The notes under the pieces: generated by a model | What the model was told of the DNA's origin: nothing | What the model saw: only the letters and a program-made list of their open reading frames with translations | The model's database searches: none | In this document: in pieces, positions 5,402-5,857 of the stretch | Numbering within the stretch: position 1 is the first letter of the stretch | Layout: every line of letters starts with the position of its first letter | Origin: Burkholderiales bacterium | Lineage (GTDB): Bacteria; Pseudomonadota; Gammaproteobacteria; Burkholderiales; JACMKV01 | Length of the DNA: 5,857 nucleotides | Assembly: GCA_014379915.1 (NCBI GenBank) | Contig: JACMKV010000434.1 | Span: forward strand, 1-5,857 | Reading direction: 5' to 3' | Position numbers and translations under genes: made by a program

Positions 5402-5857
5402 ATGTTTCGCAACGCTTTGCTTTTCACCACGCTGCTCCTCGGCGCCGGCTTACCCTTTTTCAGCGACGCGCGCGATGTGCCGTACGTGCCGACGCCGGAG
5501 GCCGTCGTCGAAAAGATGCTCGAAGTCGCCAAGGTCGGTCCGAAGGATGTTCTCTACGACCTTGGTTCGGGCGACGGCCGCATCGTCATCACCGCGGCGA
5601 AGAAATACGGCGCGACCGGAGTGGGAGTCGATATCGATCCCGAGCGCATCACCGAAGCGCAATTCAACGCCAAAGCCGCCGGCGTCACCGATAAGGTCAC
5701 GTTCCGCGAAGGCGATCTGTTCGAGATGGATCTGAGCAAAGCCACAGTCGTCACGCTATATCTGCTGCCGAGCATCAACCTCAAGCTGATGCCGAAATTG
5801 TTCGCTGAACTCAAGCCCGGCACGCGCATCGTCTCGCACAGCTTCGATATGGGCGAC
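5402..5857 (+). CDS. Class I SAM-dependent methyltransferase with signal/anchor N-terminus (partial)
   Basis: AAGGAA (5390-5395) ends 6 nt before the ATG. The window holds the first 152 codons, open to the edge. Residues 1-23 look like a signal peptide or membrane anchor: Arg3, then a hydrophobic core LLFTTLLLGAGLPFF, then SDARD. The block VPYVPTPEAVVEKML (26-40) precedes the Rossmann methyltransferase core: motif I LYDLGSGDGR (51-60) for S-adenosylmethionine, Asp77 at the end of strand 2 (GVGVDIDP) for the ribose, EGDLFEMDL (103-111), and LYLLPSINLKLMPKL (119-133). The layout is like the FAM173/ATPSCKMT group of protein-lysine methyltransferases and the uncharacterised bacterial proteins resembling them. 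The substrate is unknown. The C-terminus lies outside the window; SHSFDMGD at the edge usually leads into a short final beta-strand region. Nothing suggests decay, in contrast to its left neighbours. Confidence 0.85.
   Translation, partial: MFRNALLFTTLLLGAGLPFFSDARDVPYVPTPEAVVEKMLEVAKVGPKDVLYDLGSGDGRIVITAAKKYGATGVGVDIDPERITEAQFNAKAAGVTDKVTFREGDLFEMDLSKATVVTLYLLPSINLKLMPKLFAELKPGTRIVSHSFDMGD

Noticed and set aside
1..5857. CRISPR array, tRNA, rRNA or toxin-antitoxin module
   Set aside because: No regularly spaced repeats, cloverleaf-like sequence, rRNA core sequence or paired small genes could be seen on either strand.

Overview
The window is GC-rich bacterial DNA, most likely from a betaproteobacterium of the Burkholderiales/Nitrosomonadales type. 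This rests on protein style: a Burkholderia-like polyhydroxyalkanoate (PHA) granule phasin, a long AI-2E family transporter with a C-terminal sensory tail, and a methyltransferase with a signal-like N-terminus. It is an inference from family resemblance, not from a marker gene.

Layout. Positions 1-265 are the leader region of a phasin gene, with a 9-bp inverted repeat and possibly the last codons of an upstream gene. The phasin (266-763, +) converges on a 799-residue transporter gene (952-3351, -) across a 188-bp gap that holds two hairpins, one of them resembling a dispersed repeat. The transporter combines an AI-2E/PerM/TqsA-type membrane domain, a cobalamin-binding-like Rossmann domain without its cofactor motif, and a GAF domain. 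A 614-bp divergent intergenic region (3352-3965) follows, carrying REP-like degenerate repeats close to the next gene.

The right third is a decayed patch. A secreted major-royal-jelly/Yellow-family beta-propeller gene starts well at 3966, with a good ribosome binding site and signal peptide. It changes reading frame near 4300-4320 and loses homology near 4738. About 110 bp of unrelated sequence follow, and then the last 50 or so codons of a zinc-dependent alcohol dehydrogenase (4852-5004), which lacks all of its catalytic and cofactor-binding parts. The simplest reading is a deletion, perhaps mediated by an insertion sequence, that fused two genes; the 110 bp may be an insertion-sequence end. 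After a 397-bp gap with two hairpins, an apparently intact SAM-dependent methyltransferase with a signal- or anchor-like N-terminus begins at 5402 and runs off the window.

The genes do not form one operon or an obvious shared pathway. I see no CRISPR, tRNA, rRNA, toxin-antitoxin or recognisable defence system. The most interesting items are the three-part transporter, the deletion scar and the families of small hairpin repeats; none of these amounts to a demonstrated new system.
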